Assembly: GCF_002860255.1 (NCBI RefSeq)
Contig: NZ_PGVE01000088.1
Location: 1-64,000, forward strand
DNA from: Neobacillus cucumis
GTDB lineage: Bacteria > Bacillota > Bacilli > Bacillales > Cytobacillaceae
Reading direction: 5' to 3'
DNA length: 64,000 bases
Shown here: positions 16,284 to 24,932 of the stretch, one piece after another
Position numbering within the stretch: position 1 is the stretch's first letter
How the letters are laid out: every line of letters begins with the position of its first letter
Notes under the pieces: generated by a model
Databases searched by the model: none
What the model saw: only the letters and a program-made list of their open reading frames with translations
Told to the model about the DNA's origin: nothing
Program-made: the position numbers and the translations under genes

Positions 16284-17338
16284 GTGGTTTATTTGATTTT
16301 AGAAATTAACTCCAAACCTATAGATTTTCACCAATTGGTCGAACGCTCACTAAATTCAATTTTAATCGTAGGAGCAACAGGTGAAATTCTTTATTGTAAT
16401 AAAGCTTGTCTTGACCTATTAAACATCAAAAGTACTACCGATATTATCTTTAAAAATGTTTGCCAATTTATCCATCCTCCTTTTCACAAAATATGTATGG
16501 AGCGGTTAACAAAGGTATTCCTTAATCAAGAAACCATAAACACTGAAGTAAAAATGATTAGGAACAATGGAGAAATCATTGATATAGAATCAATTGCAGC
16601 ACCCTTTTATTTAGAAAACCAAGTATTCGCACAGATTATAATGCAAAACATAACGGACCATAAGTTACACAAAAACATTTACATGATAGGGAAAAGTTAG
16701 CTTCTCTTGGGCAAATAGCCGCTGGTATCGCACATGAGGTAAAAAATCCTTTGACGGCAGTAAAAGGTTTCTTACAACTCATTAGAGAATCCGAATCCAA
16801 TCCATATTTTTCAATAATGGAAAATGAGTTGGATAAAGCCTTGACAACTTTGGAGAGCTTACTGCATGTGTCAAAGCCTGATTTATTAAATGAACCCATT
16901 GCGATCATTAATTTATGCAATGAGTTATCCTCCCTGATTAATCTATTTCAAGATAAACTGTATAACATAGAATTGAGAACGGACTTCAGAGATTCAGATA
17001 AAAAGATTGGTGGAAAAAAGAATTTACTCCAAAAAGCTTTTTTTAATCTCATAAAGAATGCCATTGAGGCCCTTGAAGGTAAAGGTAAGATTTCGGTTGA
17101 ACATTTTTATCATGATGAAATGGTTCATGTTATTATTAGTGACTCAGGTGTAGGGATTCCTCGTGAAAAACTAAAATTGTTGGGAACACCTTTTTTTACC
17201 AGTAAAGCAGAAGGAACAGGTCTTGGCTTAACGCAAGTATTTACAACAATTCACGATCACGGTGGGACAATTGCTTTTCATAGTCAAGTGGGAAAAGGAA
17301 CTACGATTCATGTTCAAATTCCTGTAAAAAATATTTAA
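16284..17338 (+). pseudogene. PAS-domain sensor histidine kinase, frameshifted
   Basis: Two adjacent frames together spell one sporulation-kinase-like protein. Frame one (16284-16700) is a PAS domain ('VGATGEILYCNKACLDLLNI'). Frame two carries the dimerisation/phosphorylation motif 'EKLASLGQIAAGIAHEVKNP' and an ATPase domain with N, G1 and G2 boxes ('LIKNAIEAL', 'DSGVGIP', 'GTGLGLTQV'). The break lies at the A-run 16671-16675; one more A would join the frames exactly. No membrane segments are seen, so it would be cytosolic like KinA/KinE. The start is GTG at 16284 or TTG at 16293. A real mutation and a sequencing slip cannot be told apart here. Confidence 0.85.
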
Positions 17339-17348
17339 TTCATGACAA

Positions 17349-17394
17349 AAAGACAACAAAAGCTGGAGTTTCCTCCCCTGCTTTTGTTGTCTTT
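17349..17394. terminator. Bidirectional terminator between the kinase and leuA
   Basis: AAAGACAACAAAAGC (17349-17363) pairs perfectly with GCTTTTGTTGTCTTT (17380-17394), with A and T runs on either side. Confidence 0.88.
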
Positions 17395-17412
17395 GTTTCA
17401 TTCTAACTTCAC

Positions 17413-19116
17413 TTACTTATTTAAAAGAGAAAATCCTTCTTCTACCGTTTTATTTGGGCAGGATATCATTTTATTAACTGCGCTAAACAAAGCTTTTATC
17501 GAGGAAGTCATAATATCAGCATCTATTCCACAACCCCAATAAACCCTACCATCTGCAGCGGCAAACCCAACATATGATACAGCATTTGATTCCGAACCTA
17601 TTTCTAATGCATGTTCCTTATAAACTAAATCTTTGAAATTGATACCCAGTTTGGCTCGAAGTCCATTGCTGATCGCATCAAGTCTTCCTTTCCCGACACT
17701 GGTAAATTCCTGACCTACGTTATTTAATTTAATGGATACTCTCGTTTCATAATTTTCATTTTGTGTATATTTGTAATTGATAAACTCGACAGGGCTATTA
17801 ATATTTACATATTCTTTTAAGAAAATCTCATAGATTTCGTTTGGCATAAGCTCCTTGTGCAGACGGTCCGATATATCTTTTACACTATATCCAAAGCTTT
17901 CTCGCATCTCCATAGGCAAATCGAGGCCGTAATTCTGCATAAGAACATACCCGATTCCTCCCTTACCAGATTGGCTATTGATGCGAATAATATCTCCTTC
18001 ATATTGTCTGCCAATATCTTTTGGATCAATCAATAGATAAGGGACGGTCCAATATTCATTCTCTCTATCTTCACGCCACTTCATCCCTTTGGCAATGGCA
18101 TCCTGATGCGATCCTGAGAATGCAGTAAACACTAGCTCACCGCCATATGGGTGTCTTTCATGTACCTTCATTCTTGTTAATTTTTCATACTTCGCAAGAA
18201 TATGATAGATATTTTCAAAATTAAGCTTAGGATTCACTCCGTGCGAATACATGTTTAAAGCAAGCGTTACGATATCTACGTTTCCAGTCCTCTCACCATT
18301 CCCAAATAGTGTTCCCTCTACCCTCTGTGCTCCTGCAAGCATTCCTAGTTCCGCATCAGCAACCCCTGTTCCTCTGTCATTGTGAGGATGAAGTGACAGA
18401 ATGACATGATCCCGGTAGTTCAGATGATCGCTCATGTATTCAATTTGACTAGCATAAACATGCGGCATGGACATGGACACCGTCGCAGGAAGGTTGATAA
18501 TCACCTTGTTTCCGGCAGTTGGCTGCCAAACATCAAGTACGCTGTTGCAGATTTCAAGGGCAAATTCCATTTCTGTACCTGTAAAGCTTTCCGGTGAATA
18601 CTGAAATTGGAAATTCCCTTCTGTTTCAGCAGCGTATTTCTTTACCAATTTTGCTCCTGTTACAGCGATATCAATAATCTCTTCTTCCGTCTTCTTGAAA
18701 ACCTGTTCACGCTGAGGAACCGAGGTTGAATTGTAAAGGTGTACCACTGCTTTATTCACACCTTGTAGCGATTCAAAGGTCTTTTTAATTATATGTTCTC
18801 TTGACTGAGTTAACACTTGAATCGTCACATCTTCTGGAATTAAATCCTGCTCAATCAATGTGCGTAAAAATGTATATTCTGTTTCAGAGGCGGCAGGAAA
18901 GCCCACTTCTATTTCTTTGAATCCCACCTCTAACAGCAATTGAAAATATTCCAGCTTCTCCTCCAGACTCATCGGCACAATTAAGGCTTGATTTCCATCT
19001 CGCAAATCCACACTGCACCAAGTCGGAGCTTGTTCAATATATTCTTTTTCGGTCCATTTCAAGCTTTTTACTGGGGGCATAAAATAACCTCTGGAATACT
19101 TTTCAACATTTCTCAT
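17413..19116 (-). CDS. leuA: 2-isopropylmalate synthase
   Basis: 567 residues, the longer LeuA form (about 560 residues, LeuA2-like) that joins acetyl-CoA and 2-oxoisovalerate in leucine synthesis. The start shows 'APTWCSVDLRDGNQALIVPM', the HMGL-like metal/substrate loop, and 'LHPHNDRGTGVADAELG' carries the metal-binding histidines. The last 130 residues are the leucine-sensing regulatory domain. ATG at 19116 is chosen because AAAGGTGG lies 8 bases upstream. It stands apart from leuBCD and is controlled by the T-box upstream. Confidence 0.93.
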   Translation of the reverse strand: MRNVEKYSRGYFMPPVKSLKWTEKEYIEQAPTWCSVDLRDGNQALIVPMSLEEKLEYFQLLLEVGFKEIEVGFPAASETEYTFLRTLIEQDLIPEDVTIQVLTQSREHIIKKTFESLQGVNKAVVHLYNSTSVPQREQVFKKTEEEIIDIAVTGAKLVKKYAAETEGNFQFQYSPESFTGTEMEFALEICNSVLDVWQPTAGNKVIINLPATVSMSMPHVYASQIEYMSDHLNYRDHVILSLHPHNDRGTGVADAELGMLAGAQRVEGTLFGNGERTGNVDIVTLALNMYSHGVNPKLNFENIYHILAKYEKLTRMKVHERHPYGGELVFTAFSGSHQDAIAKGMKWREDRENEYWTVPYLLIDPKDIGRQYEGDIIRINSQSGKGGIGYVLMQNYGLDLPMEMRESFGYSVKDISDRLHKELMPNEIYEIFLKEYVNINSPVEFINYKYTQNENYETRVSIKLNNVGQEFTSVGKGRLDAISNGLRAKLGINFKDLVYKEHALEIGSESNAVSYVGFAAADGRVYWGCGIDADIMTSSIKALFSAVNKMISCPNKTVEEGFSLLNK

Positions 19117-19160
19117 TCTGTTGACCACCTTTTATAAATTTCATTGGTTTCATGGTTAAA

Positions 19161-19395
19161 ATAAAAAAGCCTATCATCTCATAAGAGACGACAGGCTTTG
19201 CCTACGTGGTACCACTCTTTTTGACTCGTAAAAAATCTAACGAATCCACTTATTGACCTTATTACGGGATCAACCGTTAAGACCTACATATCAGCCTTAC
19301 CACTCCTGGGTGAGTTGGGGGAGTTATTGACTGTCTTTCACCAGCCGACAGCTCTCTATACAATAAGGGTCCCTTAATACTCCCAATCATTGTGT
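19161..19395 (-). promoter_or_regulatory. T-box leader of leuA
   Basis: The minus-strand leader contains the T-box core AAAGAGTGGTACCACG (about 19205-19222), which reads uncharged tRNA. It is followed by a terminator hairpin (AAGCCTGTCGTCTC / GAGATGATAGGCTT, then TTTTTTA, 19161-19198). Stem I begins near 19393 with an AGTA element and returns with ...ATAACTCCC. A CTC leucine codon sits at the expected specifier side and fits leuA, but the specifier assignment is by eye. Confidence 0.9.
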
Positions 19396-19587
19396 TTATT
19401 TTTTAAATTTTCCTTATTTTATTATTCTTTTAAAAATTAGTCAACCCATTTAATAAAACCCATATGTATTTTTCTAAATTTTTTCTGTTTATGTACTAAT
19501 TATTTACCTATTTTCTTTATTCCCGTAATAACAACTAACCCTCGTCCCTCTTTTTGAATAAATTGTTATGAAGGAGATGAAAGAACT

Positions 19588-19845
19588 ATGTCAAAGAAGA
19601 AAAAAAAGAAAAAAAATTGCTGTTGCTGTAATCAAATTTGTAATCCAGTATTACAACCATGTTCCCTTTCTAAGGTACAAATAATACCTATAAAAGACAT
19701 CCCAGACAACTGCCAATTAGTTTGTGTTGGACCTTTTTTCTCATTAGTCTGCTTTGGTTCTGATCTACGCGTCATTCATTGTGATATTATTTGTGATGAT
19801 GCTGGTAATTGTACTGTGGATTGCCATTCTGACACAAACGGCTAA
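19588..19845 (+). CDS. Lysine- then cysteine-rich small protein
   Basis: 85 residues not recognised as a known family. It starts with MSKKKKKKKNCCCCNQIC, a basic tract run straight into four consecutive cysteines. It then has a hydrophobic middle ('QLVCVGPFFSLVCFG') and a second cysteine-rich end ('HCDIICDDAGNCTVDCHSD'). In total there are 14 cysteines. AAGGAGATG lies about 10 bases before the ATG. Such composition is common among spore coat and exosporium-associated small proteins, but that is an inference. It has no operon partner. Confidence 0.6.
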   Translation: MSKKKKKKKNCCCCNQICNPVLQPCSLSKVQIIPIKDIPDNCQLVCVGPFFSLVCFGSDLRVIHCDIICDDAGNCTVDCHSDTNG

Positions 19846-19923
19846 TGTATTCAACCTTGAGTGTGGTTTTCTTGGGTTTATTTCTATGTTAAAAAGGAAC
19901 CGTTGTCATCTATTCTTCGTAAA

Positions 19924-20238
19924 TTAAAACTTATTCAATAGATTTGGTAATAATTCCGAAATTATTTTAAGTGGTTCGCTTGCTTTTTCTGTTAAACAAA
20001 GCATGATTCCCCCTTCAATGGAAGCGTTCATCATGAGTGCAATCGAATTAGCCGTTTCTTTAGAGAACCCGTCTGCCACCAACTTGTTCGAATAAATCTC
20101 TTGAATCTGTAGATAAAGGGAAGAACATGAAATACGGACGGGTTCACTTAAAGACCCCATCTCGCTTACGATACTCATAAAAGTACAACTAGTAATCGTC
20201 CCTTCTCGATTAAAGATGTCTATTAGTTTTTCAATCAT
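19924..20238 (-). pseudogene. TetR-family regulator lacking its DNA-binding domain
   Basis: 104 residues that match the ligand-binding half of LmrA/YxaF-type TetR regulators ('GTITSCTFMSIVSEMG', 'ALMMNASIEGGIMLCLTEKA'). The N-terminal helix-turn-helix expected about 80 residues upstream is absent, and the upstream DNA is closed in this frame. No usable ribosome binding site precedes the ATG. It is most likely a remnant. Confidence 0.6.
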
Positions 20239-20309
20239 CGCCTGTGTGGCTTCTTGTGTAACGTCCCGTTAAGCTTAGATTAATAACATTACCTCATTCT
20301 ATCCTAGTC

Positions 20310-20560
20310 TCAGGATCCAACCAACCTGGTTTCCATTTCAGCTGCTGCATCGATGACAAGTTTGAGATATTTCTGAATGGATACTGGTCTCAAACGCTGT
20401 TCATTGCCAATTAATTCAACTGCTGCGATTATTTCCTTATGTTTATTTTTCACAGGGACTGCAACAGAAGTTATTCCTGATGAAAAATTATTATAACTAA
20501 TAGCAAATTTATTTTTTTAAGGACTCCTGTATAAAATCTATACCAAACATATTCTATCAT
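20310..20560 (-). pseudogene. IclR-family regulator, C-terminal fragment
   Basis: A minus-strand frame ending at 20310 reads 'FAISYNNFSSGITSVAVPVK', then 'IIAAVELIGNEQRLRP', the last third of an IclR effector domain. Upstream the frame shifts by one base at an A-run (about 20510), and no helix-turn-helix is present. It is a degraded relative of the two IclR genes at 10-11.8 kb. Confidence 0.6.
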
Positions 20561-20684
20561 TTTTAAGCATCAACATTGGCAGTCATCTGCAGAATTTATC
20601 AAGATCCAGTAAAATCGAACATACCTGCTTTTCTAATTAATGAATTTACCTATCTTTTACAGGAATTTCACAATAAATAAAGGA

Positions 20685-20735
20685 AGGACAAAAAGCATTC
20701 TACGACCATTCCTTGAATGCCTTTTGTCCTTTTTT
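20685..20735. terminator. Terminator after the malic enzyme gene region
   Basis: AGGACAAAAAGCATTC (20685-20700) pairs with GAATGCCTTTTGTCCT (20715-20730), with one mismatch and T-runs. On the minus strand it lies about 125 bases past the malic enzyme stop. Confidence 0.75.
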
Positions 20736-20857
20736 AGAGTATAAAATTTTTGAACAGGTAAAATTATACAGGAGATCACTGATAAATACCGAATTATTTA
20801 ACATAATTAAGGGAAACTAGTTTTTCACCAGAACCACAAAATCATTGGTTGGCAAAT

Positions 20858-22201
20858 CTATAAGGAGCAAGTATATTCTACTTTCCTATTATCTTGAACA
20901 GCTACTCTTTCTACCGCTTCTGTCACCATTTTATGAACATTTAAATCTAAAGGATGCGGTACCAAATCTCCAGGTTTGGTACATGCTGCGATCGTTTCAG
21001 CAGCAGCGACTAGCATAGGATGGGTAATTTCACTTGATTGTGCGTTTAAAACTCCTCGAAAAATACCGGGAAATCCAAGAACATTGTTAACAGAACGGCC
21101 ATCTGCTGCATAAGCAGCTCCCGCTTGCAGGGCTACTTCCGGTTCAATCTCTGGTTTTGGGTTCGATAAGGCTAGAATCACCTGTCCTGGGCGTACCCAT
21201 TGCTTTTGAATAAGTCCAGGTACACCTGTCGTTGCGATAACGATGTCACAGGTATTCATTAACATTTCAATACTATCAACTGGATGACCACCATAGTTCG
21301 CTAACCGCACCTTCGCATCCGGACTTTTATCTGCTCCAAAAACATCCTTTACTCCGTATGCCATAAGCATTCGAGAAATCGCCAAGCCTGCCGCTCCAAG
21401 GCCAATCTGTCCAACTTGTGCATTTTTTAAGTCAATACCGGCACTTTTACATGCTGAAATCGTTGCAGCCAGAGTGACAACAGCAGTTCCATGCTGATCA
21501 TCATGCATAACCGGAATATCCAGTTCCTTCTTAAGTCGTTCTTCTACCTCGAAACAGTGTGGAGACCCAATATCTTCGAGTAAAATACCACTATAACCAG
21601 GAGAAATATTCTTCACCGTCCGTACAATCTCATCCGGGTCTTTCGTATTTAGAAGAATCGGAATCCCATTAATGCCGGCTAATTGGTCGAAGAGTACAGC
21701 CTTCCCCTCCATAACTGGCATTCCGGCAACAGGGCCGATGTCTCCCAGGCCAAGAATCGCTGTTCCATCTGTTACAATAGCTACCGAATTACCAATACTC
21801 GTATAAATTTTTGCTTTATCCGGTTCTTTCTCGATGATTCGGCAAACATTGGCCACACCTGGTGTATAAACTCTTCTTAAGTCGGCTAATGTTTGAAGAT
21901 CCACTTTGCTTTTCATATGAATTTTCCCTCCTTCATGTGCGTGAAGGACTTCATCTGAAACAGCATGAAGACGAATTCCCCCGTCTAACCGGGAGAGAGC
22001 GTCTGCCAATTCTTCTATCTGCTCCTCATGATCGACTTGAACAGTTATATTACGTATTGTGTAATTTGGACCTACTTTTACCGTTTGTATTTCCCCTATA
22101 TCTCCTCCTGCAAGACCAATTGTCGTTGCTACTTTCCCAAGATTACCAGGGATTGAAGGCGTTTCCACCATCAACGTCCGAATGATTTGTTTGCTCATCA
22201 T
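20858..22201 (-). CDS. NAD(P)-dependent malic enzyme with N-terminal ACT domain
   Basis: 447 residues; decarboxylates malate to pyruvate. Residues 1-85 are an ACT-type regulatory domain ('VETPSIPGNLGKVATTIGLA'). The catalytic part has 'VYTPGVANVCRIIE', 'VTDGTAILGLGDIG', 'LEDIGSPHCFEVEERL', the D-D metal site in 'VMHDDQHGTAVV' and the Rossmann 'QIGLGAAGLAIS'. It resembles short malic enzymes such as B. subtilis MleA. GGAGG lies 6 bases before the first of two ATGs. A GlnL-type repeat lies about 150 bases upstream, tying it to the aspartate module. Confidence 0.9.
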   Translation of the reverse strand: MMSKQIIRTLMVETPSIPGNLGKVATTIGLAGGDIGEIQTVKVGPNYTIRNITVQVDHEEQIEELADALSRLDGGIRLHAVSDEVLHAHEGGKIHMKSKVDLQTLADLRRVYTPGVANVCRIIEKEPDKAKIYTSIGNSVAIVTDGTAILGLGDIGPVAGMPVMEGKAVLFDQLAGINGIPILLNTKDPDEIVRTVKNISPGYSGILLEDIGSPHCFEVEERLKKELDIPVMHDDQHGTAVVTLAATISACKSAGIDLKNAQVGQIGLGAAGLAISRMLMAYGVKDVFGADKSPDAKVRLANYGGHPVDSIEMLMNTCDIVIATTGVPGLIQKQWVRPGQVILALSNPKPEIEPEVALQAGAAYAADGRSVNNVLGFPGIFRGVLNAQSSEITHPMLVAAAETIAACTKPGDLVPHPLDLNVHKMVTEAVERVAVQDNRKVEYTCSL

Positions 22202-22349
22202 CTAATTCCTCCAACTACTTGTCTATGAATGGGGAAGGGAAGAAGTGACTCCTATTTTCCTCTTTGACTGTTAACATTTTCTTCCATCCCTTTTGACCAT
22301 TTATAAATGATTTCCTATTCGTAATATAAGAGTTAATATACATAGAACA

Positions 22350-22375
22350 ACAAAACTCTACAAAAACTTACAAAG
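22350..22375 (-). promoter_or_regulatory. GlnL-type direct repeat before the malic enzyme gene
   Basis: On the minus strand TTTTGT-AGAG-TTTTGT is an exact match to the TTTTGT-N4-TTTTGT site known for B. subtilis GlnL. A third near copy (CTTTGT) follows the same 10-base phase. It lies about 150 bases upstream of the start codon. Confidence 0.65.
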
Positions 22376-22511
22376 GTAATTTATACACATGTCCGAAAAT
22401 TTGCTATATTTTAAATTTAACTTGAAAACACTCGACATATACAAGGTAAGAAGGGGTACCTTATTTGTTAATCATTTAAGATACCGATTTCGGGGGAGGC
22501 CAGAAGTACTT

Positions 22512-22558
22512 GAAAAAAAAACCCATTTTAGAGTTCTGCCAATTAATCCTCTAAAATG
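22512..22558 (-). terminator. Terminator of the glnK-glnL operon
   Basis: CATTTTAGAG (minus strand, spanning the glnL stop) pairs with CTCTAAAATG and is followed by nine T. The gene's last codons lie inside the stem. Confidence 0.82.
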
Positions 22559-23475
22559 AGCCGCTTCGATTCGAAATAAAGAACTTGGATAAATTTCTTT
22601 GTATTAATTCGCGTACTGGTAGGAGAAGAGTTAGGATTTCTTTGTAATTCGGTCATCTTCTTGCGTACAATCGTAAAATCAAAAAACTTAGATGCATAAT
22701 TTTCGAACTTAGGATTTGAGAAATCTGTTAAACCGAGCGACGCTAAATGATTGATCGATTGGTAAATCGCTCTTCTTACCCTTTGTTCAGAGGCTTTTAC
22801 TTCCCGCTGGATATCAATTTGTGCCGTGGGTGCCCCAATCTTTTTTAAAGTAATTTGCACAAAAATTTTTTTAAGAGGCGGAAATTGCTGTTCGTACGTA
22901 TGATATTGTTCATATTGATCTAAATATTGGAGGATATCCAGTAAATCTTTGCTGCCGCTTTCACCTAAGATACCTAGTTCAGATAAGAGAAACTCACCAG
23001 ATGTAACGATACTGGTTTTCTTCAATGCATTTGCTGTTTCCTGTTTTGGCTGCTGTAAATTAAACACGGTATTTAATGATTTTTGAATATCTGCAATCGA
23101 CCTTTCTAACTGGATTCGCTCCATAACTTTTCGGATAACAGTCAACACTTCAAGGCGATTTATTGGTTTTGAAATATAATAATCAACATCAAGTGAATAG
23201 GCTTCACCGATTAATTCCTTTGATTCCACTTGTGAAATCATAATAATTTTACCTGTGAATTGCCCTTTTAAGCGGCGAATCGTTTCAATTCCGTCACGAA
23301 CAGGCATTAACAAATCGATAAATAGAATATCCACGTACTTAAGGACCATTAAGTTTTTATCAAGCATGGAGCCATCTTCGGCTTCTCCGATAATCTCGCC
23401 CAGATCCTCATCTTCAATTATTCGCGCCAACATTAAACGATGCACCTCATCATCATCTACTATATAAAATTTCAT
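22543..23475 (-). CDS. glnL: GlnL/YcbB-type response regulator
   Basis: 310 residues. A receiver domain (residues 1-120) has the acidic pair in 'YIVDDDEVHRLML', the phospho-acceptor in 'DILFIDLLMPVRDG' and the conserved lysine in 'YYISKPINRLEV'. The remaining 190 residues match the YcbB DNA-binding domain of B. subtilis GlnL rather than OmpR or NarL types. It starts 4 bases after the kinase stop, with AGAGGGT as ribosome site. It probably binds the TTTTGT repeats at 22350 and 27767. Signal and targets differ from the B. subtilis glutaminase operon, judged by neighbours. Confidence 0.85.
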   Translation of the reverse strand: MKFYIVDDDEVHRLMLARIIEDEDLGEIIGEAEDGSMLDKNLMVLKYVDILFIDLLMPVRDGIETIRRLKGQFTGKIIMISQVESKELIGEAYSLDVDYYISKPINRLEVLTVIRKVMERIQLERSIADIQKSLNTVFNLQQPKQETANALKKTSIVTSGEFLLSELGILGESGSKDLLDILQYLDQYEQYHTYEQQFPPLKKIFVQITLKKIGAPTAQIDIQREVKASEQRVRRAIYQSINHLASLGLTDFSNPKFENYASKFFDFTIVRKKMTELQRNPNSSPTSTRINTKKFIQVLYFESKRLILED

Positions 23476-23479
23476 CGAG

Positions 23480-24784
23480 TTACCCTCTTTCGACTAGGCT
23501 ATTTATCGGAAGTTTTATGGTAAAAAATGCTCCGGCATTTTCCGAACCATTTTGAAGGTCCACACATCCCCCAAGTTCTTCGGTAATTTCTTGTACATAA
23601 GAAAGACCAATGCCTGTTGATGGCGTGCCGGCGTGATCAAATTTTAAAGTAAATCCTGGTTTAAAGATATAGCTTTTATCCTTTTCAAATACTCCGGGAC
23701 CATCGTCCTCTACTTGAAACCATACAAACTGATTCTCCAGTTTTACATAAATAGCTATTGCTCCCTTCCCCTCAATAGCTTCTACCGCATTTGCCACTAA
23801 ATTATTGATCAACGATAAAACCAAATAGGCATGATATTCCGGATGTTCACCATCAATTTGATAGCGAAAATCAATCTTCTTTCCTAATGAACTGGCATAT
23901 TGTTCATTTGTTCGGATAATGGCAGGGACAAGTTCATGGATATCCATGTAATCGGAAAACTTTTCGTCTTCAATCAACCTGAATAGTCCGGCAAAAATCC
24001 GTTGATTGTCTTTTTTGATATCGTGTACTTCTCCAGCAATTCGTAATACCCTGTTACTAAATGGCTCTAAGGAAAGTCCTGTTTGTTTCATATATTCATT
24101 TATGTCCCGATATAGATCGTATGATGTAATTGTAATATTTTCTGCGTTTTTTAGTACTTTTTTCAACTGAACGGATTCCACATACAAATTCGATAACAGC
24201 ATCAATAAGTAATGGTTTTTTTGCTGAATTTGCCTCTCTCTTATTTTTCCTTCATATAACTTCATCATACTAAAAAAGGAAAGCACAAAAAAGCTGCGAA
24301 AAATGGCAATGATAAAGATCTGGGTTAGTTTTGACAGGGAAAGGTAGTCTCCGTCAGCCACGTGCCGAAACATCAGTTCCGTTAAACTGGATATAATTTC
24401 AATGGTAATGCCTAATACTCCGATAATCCAAGGACGGCTGTGGAACTGATTCAATTTTAATAGATAAAACAGGAGTACGAACATAAAATAATAAAGGGAA
24501 GATGGATAGCTTGTTTGAACGGAAGCTAGCAAATCAAAAGGATCCTGTGTAAGCCAGTCTAATCCTACCCGAAAGGAAAGAATAGATAGTGCTGTACAAA
24601 TACCGAGTAAAATCGGTGAAATGCCCCGCAATAATAAGAGAGAAAAGAAAAAAATTGGCGTACCCAGACTAACACGGAATGTATCATGAAAAGGATAAAA
24701 TTTTAACTCTCCCGCCAACGGAACTGCAACTAGAATAAATATAAAGACAAATATATTACTTTTAATTAATTGGTTGATTTTCAA
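23480..24784 (-). CDS. glnK: GlnK/YcbA-type sensor histidine kinase
   Basis: 434 residues. The first 190 hold about six membrane helices, a compact sensor without a large outside domain. Then come a dimerisation region with 'EVHDIKKDNQRIFAG' carrying the phospho-histidine and an ATPase domain ('NNLVANAVEAIEG', 'VEDDGPGVFEKD', 'STGIGLSYVQEI'). The TTG at 24784 is favoured because AGGAAG is spaced 8 bases from it; the GTG at 24793 abuts that site. It forms an operon with the regulator and lies directly after aspartase, so aspartate, glutamate or a C4 acid is a likelier signal than glutamine. Confidence 0.82.
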   Translation of the reverse strand: MKINQLIKSNIFVFIFILVAVPLAGELKFYPFHDTFRVSLGTPIFFFSLLLLRGISPILLGICTALSILSFRVGLDWLTQDPFDLLASVQTSYPSSLYYFMFVLLFYLLKLNQFHSRPWIIGVLGITIEIISSLTELMFRHVADGDYLSLSKLTQIFIIAIFRSFFVLSFFSMMKLYEGKIRERQIQQKNHYLLMLLSNLYVESVQLKKVLKNAENITITSYDLYRDINEYMKQTGLSLEPFSNRVLRIAGEVHDIKKDNQRIFAGLFRLIEDEKFSDYMDIHELVPAIIRTNEQYASSLGKKIDFRYQIDGEHPEYHAYLVLSLINNLVANAVEAIEGKGAIAIYVKLENQFVWFQVEDDGPGVFEKDKSYIFKPGFTLKFDHAGTPSTGIGLSYVQEITEELGGCVDLQNGSENAGAFFTIKLPINSLVERG

Positions 24785-24832
24785 ACGATTCACTTCCTGT
24801 TAATATCACAGATAAAAAAAATATAAATATAA

Positions 24833-24879
24833 ATAACGAATCCAACACAGGTAAATACCAACTATGCTGAATTCGTTAT
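24833..24879 (-). terminator. Probable terminator after aspartase
   Basis: ATAACGAAT at 24833-24841 and ATTCGTTAT at 24871-24879 form a 9-bp stem. On the minus strand it is followed by TTTATATTTATATTTTTTTT. It separates aspA from the kinase gene, possibly only partly. Confidence 0.55.
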
Positions 24880-24932
24880 GCAAGTTTAGAAAAGTATACA
24901 ATGGTGAAAAAGAAAAGACAACTTAATACAGT

